Shown: piece by piece, positions 46,553 through 57,187 of the stretch
Numbering within the stretch: the first letter of the stretch is position 1
How the letters are laid out: each line of letters starts with the position of its first letter
Assembly: GCA_022496805.1 (NCBI GenBank)
Contig: CM040094.1
Coordinates: forward strand, 11,121,501 to 11,185,500
DNA length: 64,000 bases
Origin: Pohlia nutans
Taxonomy: Eukaryota; Streptophyta; Bryopsida; Bryales; Mniaceae
Direction: 5' to 3'
The notes under the pieces: generated by a model
Told to the model about the DNA's origin: nothing
Seen by the model: the letters and a program-made list of their open reading frames with translations, nothing else
The model's database searches: none
Made by a program: the position numbers and the translations under genes

Positions 46553-47585
46553 CAGTGTGGTCCAACATGGAATGGCGTTTTTGGTTTTGCAGTGAGAAAT
46601 TTTTTAGTACTGCCAACTTTGAAAGCCTCCCGAGAGCTCAAAAATTGGTATCTTACCACGAAATTTTTACCAGAGACTCATCTTTAAGTTAATTATATGT
46701 ATGCCAAATTTCAAGGCCAAAAGATTCACCCAAAAAAGGTTATTTAGAATCTACCAACATTGGTAGCTGTGGAAATTTTTTCACTGCTGCCAACTTTGAC
46801 AGCCTCTCGAGAATGGAAATTGTTTTTCCTTACTTTGGTTTTTTTTTGGTAGAAACCTATTTGTGTTAGTAATATATGGTAAATATATCAAGTCTAAAAG
46901 ATTACTTAATAAAAAGATATTAACAATCTACCAACATGTGTAGTTGTGGGAAACAATGGGGGAAACCATTTCATTCCTACCAACTTTGAATACTGCCAAC
47001 TTTGAAAGCCTCCCGAGAGCTCAAAAATTGGTATTTTACCACGAAAGTTTTACCAAAGAAATATCTTTAAGTGAATTATATGTATGCCAAATTTCAAGGC
47101 CAAAAGATGCACCCAAAAAAGTTATTCATAATCTAACAACATAGTAGTCAAAGTTGGTAGCAATGAAATGGTTTCCCCCATTGTTTCCCACAACTACACA
47201 TGTTGGTAGATTGGGAATATCTTTTTTCTTAGTAATCTTTTAGACTTGATATTTTTACCATATATTACTAACACAAATAGGTTTCTACCAAAAAAAAACC
47301 AAAGTAAGGAAAAAACAATTTCCATTCTCGGGAGGCTGTCAAAGTTGGCAGCAGTGAAAAAATTTCCACAATTACCAATGTTGGTAGATTCTGAATAACT
47401 TTTTTTGGGTGAATCTTTTGGCCTTGAAATTTGGCATACATATAATTAACTTAAAGATGAGTCTCTGGTAAAACTTTCGTGGTAAGATACCAACTTTTGA
47501 GCTCTCGGGAGGCTTTCAAAGTTGGCAGTACTAAAAACTTTCTCACTGCGAAACCAAAAACGCCATTCCATGTTGGACCACACTG
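46553..47585. mobile_element. Non-coding fold-back element related to the mariner, sharing its TA
   Basis: Starts CAGTGTGGTCCAACATGG and ends CCATGTTGGACCACACTG, with TA at 46551-2 and 47586-7. The arms are about 490 bp with the same subrepeats as the mariner arms, but diverged. The short centre (46985-47150) is another copy of the subrepeat. The left TA is the right TA of the mariner. Confidence 0.85.
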
Positions 47586-47775
47586 TACATAGACGTTAAA
47601 GAATGATGTACAGTACATTTTACATGAATGATTATTGTAACACAACCATTGTATTTCCATTATAGTGGCAATTGGCAAGTCCTTTTATAACAACAAATAA
47701 CTGAAACAGAGGTCTGCATATTAAAATCAGTGGTAGTGCACCTCTCAGTGGCTGACACGTGGCACTCTATGTATG

Positions 47776-47904
47776 GCCCACCTAGCTCAGTTGGTTTTCT
47801 GCGTTTTTCGCCTCGTTTTAACCCCGGATTTTGGGTTTTCAGCTCAGTTGGTAGAGAGCAAGGCTTTTAACCTTATGGTCCAGGGTTCGAGCCCCTGGGT
47901 GGGC
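47776..47904 (+). pseudogene. tRNA-Lys(UUU)-like gene split by a 45-nt insert in the D-arm
   Basis: The acceptor arms GCCCACC and GGTGGGC pair perfectly, as does the T-stem CAGGG/CCCTG around TTCGAGC. The anticodon loop reads CTTTTAA (anticodon TTT). AGCTCAGTTGGT occurs at 47784-47795 and again at 47841-47852, with 45 nt between. Removing one copy plus the insert restores a standard cloverleaf, with one mismatch each in the D-stem and the anticodon stem. The direct repeats look like a target-site duplication in the A box. A D-arm intron is a less likely reading. Confidence 0.82.
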
Positions 47905-48103
47905 GCTATGGTTTAGGAATGAAAATGGAATAATGCACCTTGTTCTGTATAATTTGGACCTCATATGCATTAATTATGAATTTTCAAACTATTTTTGTTA
48001 CGTAAGTTTTTGTTCTTCGAATTGGCTTTGTATCACCAAAATCTCAATGCAGCTTCTTCTTGCCATTGTGTTAAGAGATCATTGGACTAGAAGAGAGGGA
48101 TTA

Positions 48104-48701
48104 GCCACTAAACCTTAGAGCGTTCAAAAAGTGAACGACTAACACATTCAAACCCTTCTCACGTTCTCATCAATGCTTGGATAAAAGTCATTCACTTTTT
48201 GGAGATTCTGCACTAAGTTGTTGTCCAATTTAAAGGTTGGATTTAATCATACTTGATTACATATTTTTCTAAAATTACAAATGTAGAAGTATGTCAAGTT
48301 GTTGTCTTGTTGACCAAACCAAAATTGCATTGACTGTAGTTCAAAAGTGGCCTTGCAAAGATGAGGTGGTAGATTTAAAAAACAAAAAAAAATCAAAGAA
48401 TCACCACGTTTAAGAGTATCTCATTTCAAATTTGTTCCAACAAATTTTACTCAAATAATAATAAAATTTTGTTTGTAATCAAATTTAGAAGGAATACTTA
48501 ATTTTAACTTTCAAATTTTATAATTAAATATTGGTGATAGTATTAGTGAATCAAACAATACGAATGGAATATAAAATTCAAAATCTAGAACTTTCATATG
48601 TATATCAATTTCAAAAATATTCTTCTCAGTAGTAGTTTATGATGCTTTTTCTCAAATTGTCAATTCCCCCAAGGACACCCTGTGGTACATTTAGGGGTTA
48701 G
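48104..48701. mobile_element. Diverged family D TTAA element in block A (TTAG duplication)
   Basis: 598 bp. Left end TTAGCCACTAAACCTTAG is degenerate; right end is GGTACATTTAGGGGTTAG. TTAG appears on both sides. Block B has GAGGGATGAGAACTGATAAT at the same position with no element, which shows the insertion directly. Confidence 0.8.
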
Positions 48702-48884
48702 AACTGATAATACTAGAGAACATTAACTTCTTAGAAGGTAGCATTAACTCTTCATCAAGTAGCAACAATGACTTACTATTTGATCTCTACATGCATGCTC
48801 AACTTCACTTTTTCTTTACTTTTCTATTCAACTACCACATCGATTTTAAGTTCCAATGACCTAAGTGGTTTGCGTTTGCATTGA

Positions 48885-49247
48885 GGGCCGCTTCACACTA
48901 TGGCCGAAGGTCGAGAGGCCGTCAATTTCCACCAATCAAATTGCAAGAAACCATGGTTTCGGCCTCTCGACCCTTCACACTAGAGGCCAAAATCCAAAGG
49001 CCGTGGACTTTCAAAATGCTTACATGGCAACACTTTTTGAGCAAGGTGACAACCTCTGAAGAGGAAGTTTGGGTCCTACATTTTGCAAGACCCATCACTA
49101 TGGTCAAGAGGCCGTCAATTTCTTTTCATAAAAAATGAAAACTATATTTTATTGCTATTTTCAGTAGATTTCTTTGGACTCTCAACAAAGTTTGGACTCT
49201 CAATCCCACGGCCTCTCGACTTGGACGGCCATAGTGTGAAGCGGCCC
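48885..49247. mobile_element. Tourist-like MITE with TGA duplication
   Basis: 363 bp. Starts GGGCCGCTTCACACTATGG and ends CCATAGTGTGAAGCGGCCC (19-bp perfect inverse), with TGA on both sides. Confidence 0.88.
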
Positions 49248-50027
49248 TGAAATTATGTCCGGCACGTCATCGCCACTGTTGTGGCTTGGTAGGTCATAAT
49301 TTGTGATTATTACCCATAATCCGTCATGTTTTTTATTTATCTAGTCCATCTTGAAGGAATGGGAAGAATTTTGATTTCAGATTAAATTGATTAATGATAA
49401 CTTGCTTTAATGCACACATTGAAGTCATGGTTGACACATTGAGCAATCTTGGATCATCAAATGTGCCCTCCAAGTGTGACAGGTATACAAAATCGTCCTT
49501 TTACCTTATTACCCTAAACAAACTATGATTTTGATAAGAATGTTTTGTAAATATGGTCAAAATATATATTCAAATATGCTCAGATATTTTCAATACTGGA
49601 TGAATGGAAGGCTAATTGAGTGGGTACAGGTGGATGGGCAGACAAGCAATCCATCAGGTGCTGTGACCACCATGATTGTAGAATGATGTGCATTTTATAT
49701 GAATGACGTACACATAGAAGAAGCAACAAAACCATTGAGGTTCCATTATTGGTAAAGCTTTACAAAACTTCAAACAACAACTGTCCAAGTTTTTGAAAGA
49801 AGAACTAAGCTTATTTGGGCACCACATGTGTGAATAATGTGTTAGAGCATGAATGCCCACTAGTGACTTTTGTATCCCTATTTTTCATACCTAATATACA
49901 AACCTAAATGTAAAAAGAGTTTTGCTAGTATCCACAAGCAATATACCAACCTCAAAAAAATTCTTATTGGGACCTCGATTTTTACTGGATTTTTAGCAAA
50001 ATTTTGGAGGATACCAAATGCCCAATA
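49248..50027. other. Gene-free stretch
   Basis: 49680-49760 weakly resembles the tRNA-block flank (GAATGATGTGCATTTTATAT). No gene seen. Confidence 0.4.
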
Positions 50028-50327
50028 TTATGATCCAACAAGAGTTGTGGCAGAAGGCCGCCACGCAGCAAGCAACGCCAAAGGAAATTGAGGACTATGA
50101 GTGGTAAAAGGGGTTTTGTCTTTCAAGATCTTCACGGAAGCAGGATTGGTAATGCAACGCGGAGTATTATACTGACTAGCACCGACACCATTTTCACGTA
50201 CAAACTGGTTCATCAGCCAAGCAAATGCGCCTTCTTTTACAATGGCCAACTCCAGAGGGCCGACAATTTTTGCAGCTCTACCTCTCATGTAAGGATTGTT
50301 GAAGGATTGGTCAAGAGTTTTGTTCAA
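50028..50327 (-). pseudogene. GH3 (acyl-amido synthetase) C-terminal fragment
   Basis: GH3 enzymes join auxin or jasmonate to amino acids. The 99-residue frame matches the family's C-terminal end: LDQSFNNPYMRGRA, then IVGPLELAIVKEGAF (family: IGPLEIRVVKxGTF), then GASQYNTPRCITNPASVKIL (family: QYKTPRC). The position of the stop fits a true GH3 C-terminus, so this is a whole last exon or a captured piece. No adenylation-domain exon lies in the 400 bp upstream, and beyond that come block B and the LINE. I infer an orphan fragment. The unusual Ala/Trp-rich tail after the PQFPLA motif is not typical. Confidence 0.65.
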
Positions 50328-50397
50328 AACTATGTCACTTGCAGTATGAGACCCTTGAAAATAAGTAGTATAATATTATATATTATTGTTATGTCAT

Positions 50398-50416
50398 ATA
50401 TATATATATATATATA
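50398..50416. repeat. AT dinucleotide microsatellite
   Basis: A pure (TA)n run. Confidence 0.9.
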
Positions 50417-50723
50417 CACATTATTATATACAATGAAATTGTTGACTCTAGTTTCGTAGAATTAGCTTAAAATTTATATTTTTCAATCTCATTTTTAATG
50501 TTTTTGTAACACTTACACTTCATAATAGTCTTTTCAACAATTTTGAAATTGGTAATTTATGAAAAAAATTGGATTTCTATTGGTTCAGTCACAATTTTTC
50601 TTGTAGTCTCTAAACCAGCAAAAATTATACAAATTTGTTTGTTGTTTAACATAAACTTTATAAACAGTGAAAACGGTCATTACAGTGCACGGAACAACAG
50701 AAGTTGTTGACTTTTTGTTGATT

Positions 50724-50745
50724 TGGTCGCCATTTTCTAGTAGTG
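50724..50745 (-). repeat. Lone CACTA terminus
   Basis: Minus strand reads CACTACTAGAAAATGGCGAC, a canonical plant CACTA end. It lies just past the end of block B homology. No partner end identified. Confidence 0.45.
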
Positions 50746-51313
50746 TCTTTAAAATTATCAGTTCTCATCCCTCTCTAGTAGTCCAGTGATCTCTTGACAC
50801 AATGGCCAGAAGAGACTGCATTGACATTATGTAACCGGTTCACGAGGAAATGTCATATTCAAGCAATTTTTACAAAGGCCTAAGCTATTCCTGCAGTAAC
50901 CTGCACATCTTTCGCATCTGCCTGAGCTAAGAACAAGCTTACTCTGAGTAAGCCTAAGGGAACTACCGTGGTGGACACTAAGAGAAGAAGTCTTCCGAGG
51001 CGGAAGAGCGCCTGGCTCAGTGGGAGCAGGGGGAACAAAGCCGGAGTGACCAACTGGACGAGGAAGCAGCTTCGAAGGTTGGAGGTCCCTATCTACCTCC
51101 CTGGAGCAACGCAGACGCTAGTAAGTGAAGCCTTGCGCTTCAATTGGCGGGGGAAGCAGCGCATCGGAAAAGACCGCAGGGACCTTTTGTTGCGCGAAGG
51201 GCCGATTGTGCATCGGGCCCTCAGAAACGGGGGGTGATCGATCAACTACTGTGGAAGCTGCTGCGCTTCCGGAGCGTAATTCTCCACTGGCAAAACTTGA
51301 GTCGCCACTTGAC

Positions 51314-51337
51314 GGGGGGGGGGGGGGGGGGGGGGGG
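51314..51337 (+). repeat. Poly-G tract of about 24 nt in the LINE 3' region
   Basis: Uninterrupted G run in a GC-rich 450-bp context; poly-Pro codons if read on the minus strand. Exact length is prone to sequencing error. Confidence 0.85.
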
Positions 51338-51499
51338 AGTGAAGAACAGCCCGCCATGGCTGGGCGGTGAAGGAGCGCCTCTCCCCAGGGGAACCGAAGC
51401 CCAAAAGAGCGCCTGCCGTTGAAGCTCCTCTGGATCCTATAATTCTAGAGGTAAATTCCTAACCTGCTCCTGAATGTAAGAGTCTGGTTTAGAGTGGGA

Positions 51500-51735
51500 A
51501 TGTGGGCCGAAATTTCCATGTCGCGAACCTCGTCCTGCCTTTTGCTCGGAACTCTGTCTGTATCAGAGAGAGAGTGTAGGACCGGTGACTCCATGTCGTG
51601 AACCTCCACTTGCCTTTCGCTCGGAGTGCTATTTGTATTGGAGTGAGAGTGTAGGACCGGTGACTCCATGCCGCGAACCTCCACCTGCCTTTCGCTCGGA
51701 GTCCTCAAATTGGCCTCAACCGGAACCATAGCGCA
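51500..51735 (-). repeat. 75-bp (25-codon) tandem repeats in the LINE ORF2 tail
   Basis: Three units, marked by CCATG at 51516, 51591 and 51666, encode diverged copies of PSERQVEVRGMESPVLHS. The 75-bp period keeps the frame. Confidence 0.82.
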
Positions 51736-54700
51736 AACCTCCTCTTGACTTTCGCTTTGTTCCTGAGTGACCTCTTTAGCCAGGTCCATAAGAATACGCT
51801 GCAAAATGTCTTCGACATTTTTGTCGATGTCCGGGTCTCCAATCAGGATAGGGAGAGATTGTTGATTGTCTTGGAGAGGGAGGAGGTCGAAGGAGAACTA
51901 ATGGGTGGAGTGCTAGTTCTTGAGTCTCCCGGGTCGGCAGGTGGGATCGTGGGTTGTGTCAACCCCGATCGAAATTGCCTGTACCGATTAGCTAAATCTC
52001 GTGGAATGAACTCCCTGTGTGGAACCAGATTCCAGTGAATCTTATTTAGAGTGAAGCAAAAGAGATTGCCATGAGACCATGTGCTTAGGAAAGTTGCTTC
52101 CTTTTGCATTTGGTTCTCCGATTTGAACGGGCCATTGTATTTGGTCAATTCCAGCCAAGCTCTCATCCATGTCTGTATTGTGGCTTGCCACGTGCGAAAT
52201 AAAGCCATCCCGATGTGAAATTCTCCATCTCTTAAGTCAAAAGCGACCTTCTCACACCATGGGAACCAGATTAGATGGCATCTAAGAATCTCCCAAGGAG
52301 TTTCATCAAGGGAAGCAGGAGGCGCTTTAGCTCCCGGGATCAGAACTGGGGCTTGATCTCTATAGATAGTGGAGTGGCCTAATTTGCCTAGGGGATCATA
52401 AAGCCCAGTTAGAACATGCCACCAGCTGTAGATATGAATTGGAAGGTTAGCTATCTGTCTGATCCTCCTAATCTTGTCCCAAACGCCAGCTACTAAAGGA
52501 CAATTATAAAAGGCATGTTATGGCGTTTCCTGTTGTCCTAGGTTGCAAAGATTACACATTCCCGAGTGATGCATCCTCGTACGCCATTCTGCCAATGGCA
52601 AACCCCTCTGGCACGTGAGCCACACCATCGTTGCTACTTTCATTGAAATCCACGGATGCCAGAGATCATTATTAAAAAAATTGCATTGAAGAAAGGTGTA
52701 TCCTTTATTCCGTAGTGTCGTCGTGAAGGGTGGAGTTTTCCCCTTCCTGGCCAGAGTAATCTTGTACCCGCGCTTTGTAGAATAAGTGTAGAAGTTTCCA
52801 GCCTTAAGGTGACCAATTTTCGGCCAATGCCACTCTTTTGTGTCTAGTTCCAAATCAATGGTCCTACCGTGTTGCACAACATATATCAGTGAGTCCTCAT
52901 CCAAAGCCTCCGTAGGATTAAAGTCAGAAAATCCATCTGAGAGGGAGCGTTGGACTGTGCGAGCTCTAGTGAGCTTCCAAGTCGGGAGAAGAACTGGTCG
53001 CCTGCCAGAAACGTTTTCCAAACGTTCTGTACCCAAGAAACGACGGTAAACATGGATCGAGAGTCTCCCCTGATCAAAGATTGCCCGCACGTGATAAAAC
53101 TCCTCTGGCAATGATCTCTCAGGTTTGTTTAGGATGTACCAATCTCCCACCTGCGGATGGTAGACTCGCGTCATACACCAAGGGACCGAATTAATTAATT
53201 CTCACCGAATAATTGGCAAATTTCTAGATCTAGTGAGTCGGAAGAGGTCATGTTCGTCCATCCAATCGTTCCGGTCAGAATCCCACGGGTGTTTCAATTT
53301 CTGTAATCCCTTGGTGGACCACCGTCTGAAAATGCCCGCCTTAGGATCTTCGTCATCTCCCTAAGCTGTGAGATCTGAGATGGTCACGAATGGATTGAGA
53401 AAGATAGTCTGTCTGTGTGTTTCCTCCATATTGACAGAGACCGCTTTCTTGATACGAGGCCGCACTTCTAACCAAGAAGCCCAGACTCCACGCCACAATG
53501 GACTTCCTTGATCACATATTCGATTCCTCGTGAGAAGCCATTCAGCATCTGTTCCCCAATCTCCCTGATTCTTGATTCTTAGTTGTTTGACCCAATGTTG
53601 TAACAAGATTTTCCATAGCTCCGGGCTGGGTTCCAAGCCCCTAGTGATAAGCTTTGCTAGTAAAGCTGAAGCTTGAAAATATGGGTCAAAGATTTTAATT
53701 CCGCCTTGAACCATAGGTAGAATCACCAAATCCCAACGAACCCTTGCCCGAGCATTTTTCTTAGCATCTCCGCCCTATATAAAATTGCGTACCATTGTGC
53801 GTGCTTTGTGAAGAACACTCTTGGCTAAGTCTGCTCCACTAGCTATGTACCATATAGAGGCAAGAATCACTTGGTTAGAGACCAAGATGCGGGCCGCCAT
53901 TGACAATTTCTAATTACTGCATTGTGCCAATTTATTCTGTATCTGCGTAAAACCTTTGCGTTCTTATCGTGTTGAGACATCCCAAATCCAATAGGAAACC
54001 CAAGATTAATGTTGTGGTACCCGGGGTCAACCACCGAAGCACTTTGTTTTCCCCAAAGGACCAGTCACGAGTTTTCTGTGGGCACCAAATGCTCGTGCTT
54101 TTGGCCATGTTCATCTTCGCGCCACTCGCTGCGCATAAGAGATCCAGAACCCGGAATGTCCATTCCAAATTATCCTTTATACCTCGAAGGTAGATTGCAA
54201 GGTCGTCAGCGAAGAATGCTTCCCTGAGGATAGAGGAATCCGGCAATCTGAGGCCCTCGATGGCGTGTTTTGGATCTGCCAGCATATATCCAAAAGCATC
54301 CTCGGCAAAGAGGAAGAGGTAGGGCGCCATGGGGCAGCCCTGCCTCCTTCCTCTTTCAATCTCAAATTCTTCTGTTTGTGCTCCATTTATCAAAACTGAT
54401 GATACGGTCCCCTCATAGAAAAACGCAGTCCTCGCTATCTATTCCGTACAGAAACCCAGCTTACGCATCATTTCCTTCATGAACGTCCAGTTCACTCTAT
54501 CGTACGCTTTCACAAAGTCGATCATTAGAAGGACCAAATCCTGCTCCGATTCTTAAGTCCACTCCATGGCCTCGTATGCTAAAAACACATTATTGAGAAT
54601 AAAGCGATTTTGGACAAACCCAGTCTGAGAGGTTTGATCCAGAAAGGGAGATTGTTCTGCATTCAATTTGCCATGACCTTCGCCATTAAGTTATAAATGG

Positions 54701-55670
54701 CAGGCAACACAGAAATGGGACGATAATTTCCCAAGCTGGCCTTGCATCCCCCTTTGGGGATCAAGGATTGAAGGCCGCGGTTCAGAGAGGGATGGAGAGT
54801 CTTCGTTTCCAATACTTCGTCTAACTGTTGCTGAATCAGTGAACCGATCTCCGGCCATAAGGCTTTGAGCGCCTCTGTGGGGACTCCATCTCTCCCGGCT
54901 GCCTTTTTGAAGGGAGCTGCTTCAAAGCCTCCTCGAATTCCATCTGAGAGAAGGGCCGGAGCAGTCCGTTGTTTTGCTTCTGTGTGACTAAACACGGAAT
55001 ATTCTTGAGACAAATCTCCTGAGCTTTGACATTAATCTCCGTCAGGGCGTCAAAACGGTATAGTTCCTTGTAGAAGGAAAAAACATGATGAGAAATTTCC
55101 TCAGGGGTTCTGAGAGAGCGGTGGCCATCTTGTAACTCCTTAATAATGGTCCTTGGCCGTGAAGCCTTATGGAAGTCAAAAAACTCCTTCGGCATTTGTC
55201 CCCAAATTTGGTCCATAAAGCTACCGCTTGATTCTTCTTCCTTTCGATTTTTTCCATTCTCACTTCTTCTAGCTTCTCATGGGCTAGGTTCAAACTCTCC
55301 CAAGCCTGAAGATCATGCCAATCTCTCATTAGCAGTTCTTCTGCTCCTCTAACCTTGAACTGGGTCTGATAAGTTTCCCTTCGTGCTTTCTTAATTTGCC
55401 TAGTGATGTGAATATTTTCCGACATCAGGGCTTCGATGGCCTTAGCTACCTGAACTGCCTTGGAGTCGGTGTTGTGCTCTATCACCGAGTCGTCCCAAAC
55501 CTTTAGAAGTGCAGCTTTGTGTGTCTCTTGCTTTAGTAAGGAAAAGTTGAAGTGAGGCGGCCCTAGCTGCAATCTGTGCGAAGACAGATTGGTCGAAAGG
55601 AAAATGGCAGAATGATCCGAGAGGTGTGTCATTTGTGGCCAGATGCCCTGTCTACCCTCTAACTCTTGAC

Positions 55671-55986
55671 ATTAGGAGAAAATTGTGGTCACAAAGGGGC
55701 CCTGGAGACTGTCACGTGGGAGCAAAATTTGGGCCAGCCCATGCACTTTTGACGAGGGCACCAATGGTGCTACCATGGCTACCAGCAGCGCAGTTCCGTG
55801 GGTCGCGCCAATCAACGCTGCCAGCAGTGCCGACACTGCCAACACTGCCAACACTGCGTCTTCCGACGCTGTCAGCGGGCAGCGACTGCACCAATGGGTT
55901 TACATAGAAAATGGTGCTTGGGCAGCCGGTTCACCTAACGCGGGCAAGCTTAGAGGGCCCCTTTGGGACCCCATTTTTCTCCTAAT
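55671..55986. mobile_element. GC-rich MITE inserted in the LINE endonuclease
   Basis: 316 bp. Ends ATTAGGAGAAAATTGTGG and CCATTTTTCTCCTAAT extend to about 33-bp inverse arms ending AAAGGGGCCCT. The core is GC-rich with ACTGCCAAC triplicates. It splits the coding frame between FYVSAAII and the HLSDHSA motif. Superfamily not assigned. Confidence 0.75.
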
Positions 55987-56662
55987 GATAGCCGCACTGA
56001 CATAGAAACGATCTATCTTAGACCATTTCGGTGAAGGTGTCATGCGAACCCAAGTGTATTGTTTGTCACTGATTTTTCTGAAATCGTCGAGGTGAAAAGA
56101 GTCACTAATTTCCAAAGACAAGGCAAAGTCATTCCAGGCCGAGAGTTCTCTTGAGCTCATTGCCTTTTCTAAGTAATCCATGCTTCTATCATCTTTAGAC
56201 TCCGTCATGTTGAAGTCCCTAGCTACTATCCAATCTGCTTCTTGGAAGGAAAATTTTGACAGTGTATTCTAAAATTGAGCTCTCGCCGCGGAATGGTTAT
56301 GAGCATATATATTCAATATCCTGGTCTTCTTAGTCCCAAAATGAAGTAGAGAAAATTGAGCCCTTCTTCCAGTATTACTTCCGAGTCAACGAATAAGGGG
56401 GCTAATTACTTGCCGAGAATAATTCTCGTTCCGGCTGAAAAACGCGCACACTCCGCAGAGTAAAGTGCGTTGTTCGAGAGGGAAGTGCCTCCTTTGAAAT
56501 CCAAAGTGTGAGTATTCCTCAAACACTCATCAAACCCGAAATGGTGTTCTTGGATCAAGATAATATTCGGTTGGGGATTAGCTTTCGCTAAGAAGTATTT
56601 GAACTCCTTTCTTTTCCGGACTCCATACACACCGTGCCCTAGGCTCCTGATATTCTGTGAAG

Positions 56663-56824
56663 CACTAGTAGAAATCTTGTCTTATGTGACAAGTCTTTAA
56701 TGACTCAATGTCCGGAAAGACAAGTCCATATTGACACAAAGTGGTCTTTGCGTCATTATGGACTTGTCTTTCCGGACATTTAGTCACTAAAGACTTGTCA
56801 CATTAGACAAGATTTCTACTAGTG
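56663..56824. mobile_element. Palindromic CACTA-type MITE in the LINE, AAG duplication
   Basis: 162 bp. Starts CACTAGTAGAAATCTTGTC and ends GACAAGATTTCTACTAGTG, almost perfectly self-complementary (GTCCGGAAAGACAAGTCC and its inverse inside). AAG flanks both sides. Confidence 0.9.
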
Positions 56825-57187
56825 AAGCCAATATCAGTTGGTGTACTGTCATCATACCGGGTCATCGGAAACCTCCTGCTGAAACTGACCATAAGCTTTG
56901 GATTTCTTGTGCAGGGGCGGTGATGGAGAAACGCCCTTGGAAAAGATTGAATCTCCCAGGATTTGTCGGAGAGTGAACTCCGTAAGGGAGTTCACTCAGA
57001 CGATACGGCCAAGCTTCGGCATAACCGTACACGCCTCAGTCAAGGATTTCTTTAACTTAACCCATTTAAAGTTATCCGGCTTGGCTAATGGGACATTTCT
57101 CACCACTATGGGGATGAAATCCATTAATACACATTGAGTCGTGTCAACTTCAGTATTCAGCCACTAGTACAACCAGATAGCGTAATT
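56825..57187 (-). other. LINE inter-ORF segment
   Basis: Between the ORF1 stop and the endonuclease. Contains a hairpin (CTCCGTAAGGGAGTTCACTC at about 56978). No separate gene. Confidence 0.45.

Larger units (their letters stand above)
44708..48711 (+). repeat. Homologous block A (tRNA-Lys block), inverted relative to block B
   Basis: Host pieces of the block: 44708-44826 (GCACTCAATATTTGCCTCC, AAACTGACTGATG), 47586-47775 (GATGTACAGTACATTTTAC, GGCACTCTATGTATGGCC), the tRNA-like sequence, about 48045-48104 (TGCCATTGTGTTAAGAGATC) and 48698-48711 (AACTGATAAT). Each has a counterpart in inverse order at 59713-50754. Everything between these pieces is an insertion. Confidence 0.85.
51445..56662 (-). 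pseudogene. LINE ORF2: endonuclease and reverse transcriptase (broken)
   Basis: Endonuclease pieces: KANPQPNIILIQEHHFG (about 56560), DFNMTESKDDRS (about 56200), WSKIDRFYVSAA (about 56010) and HLSDHSAIFLS (about 55610). Reverse transcriptase: AAGRDGVPTEALKALWP, GNYRPISVLP (about 54700), DFVKAYDRVNW (about 54500), RGRRQGCPMAPYLF (about 54340) and FFADDLAIYLRG (about 54190). Zinc-binding tail: GMCNLCNLGQQ, then after a stop HAFYNC (about 52500). Breaks: in-frame stops near 54663, 54555, 54440 and 52518, frameshifts near 55190 and 54910, and a MITE in the endonuclease. It cannot make active protein. Family order fits plant L1 LINEs. Confidence 0.87.

Noticed and set aside
46221..46616. 131-residue ORF on the minus strand (and 44866-45144 on plus)
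   Set aside because: These are the two inverted arms of the mariner element read in mirrored frames, not genes.
50088..50459. 123-residue plus-strand ORF
   Set aside because: Antisense to the GH3 fragment and ends in an AT microsatellite translation.
51118..51422. Several GC-rich ORFs on both strands
   Set aside because: High GC and the G run remove stop codons by chance; no domain seen. Treated as LINE 3' region.
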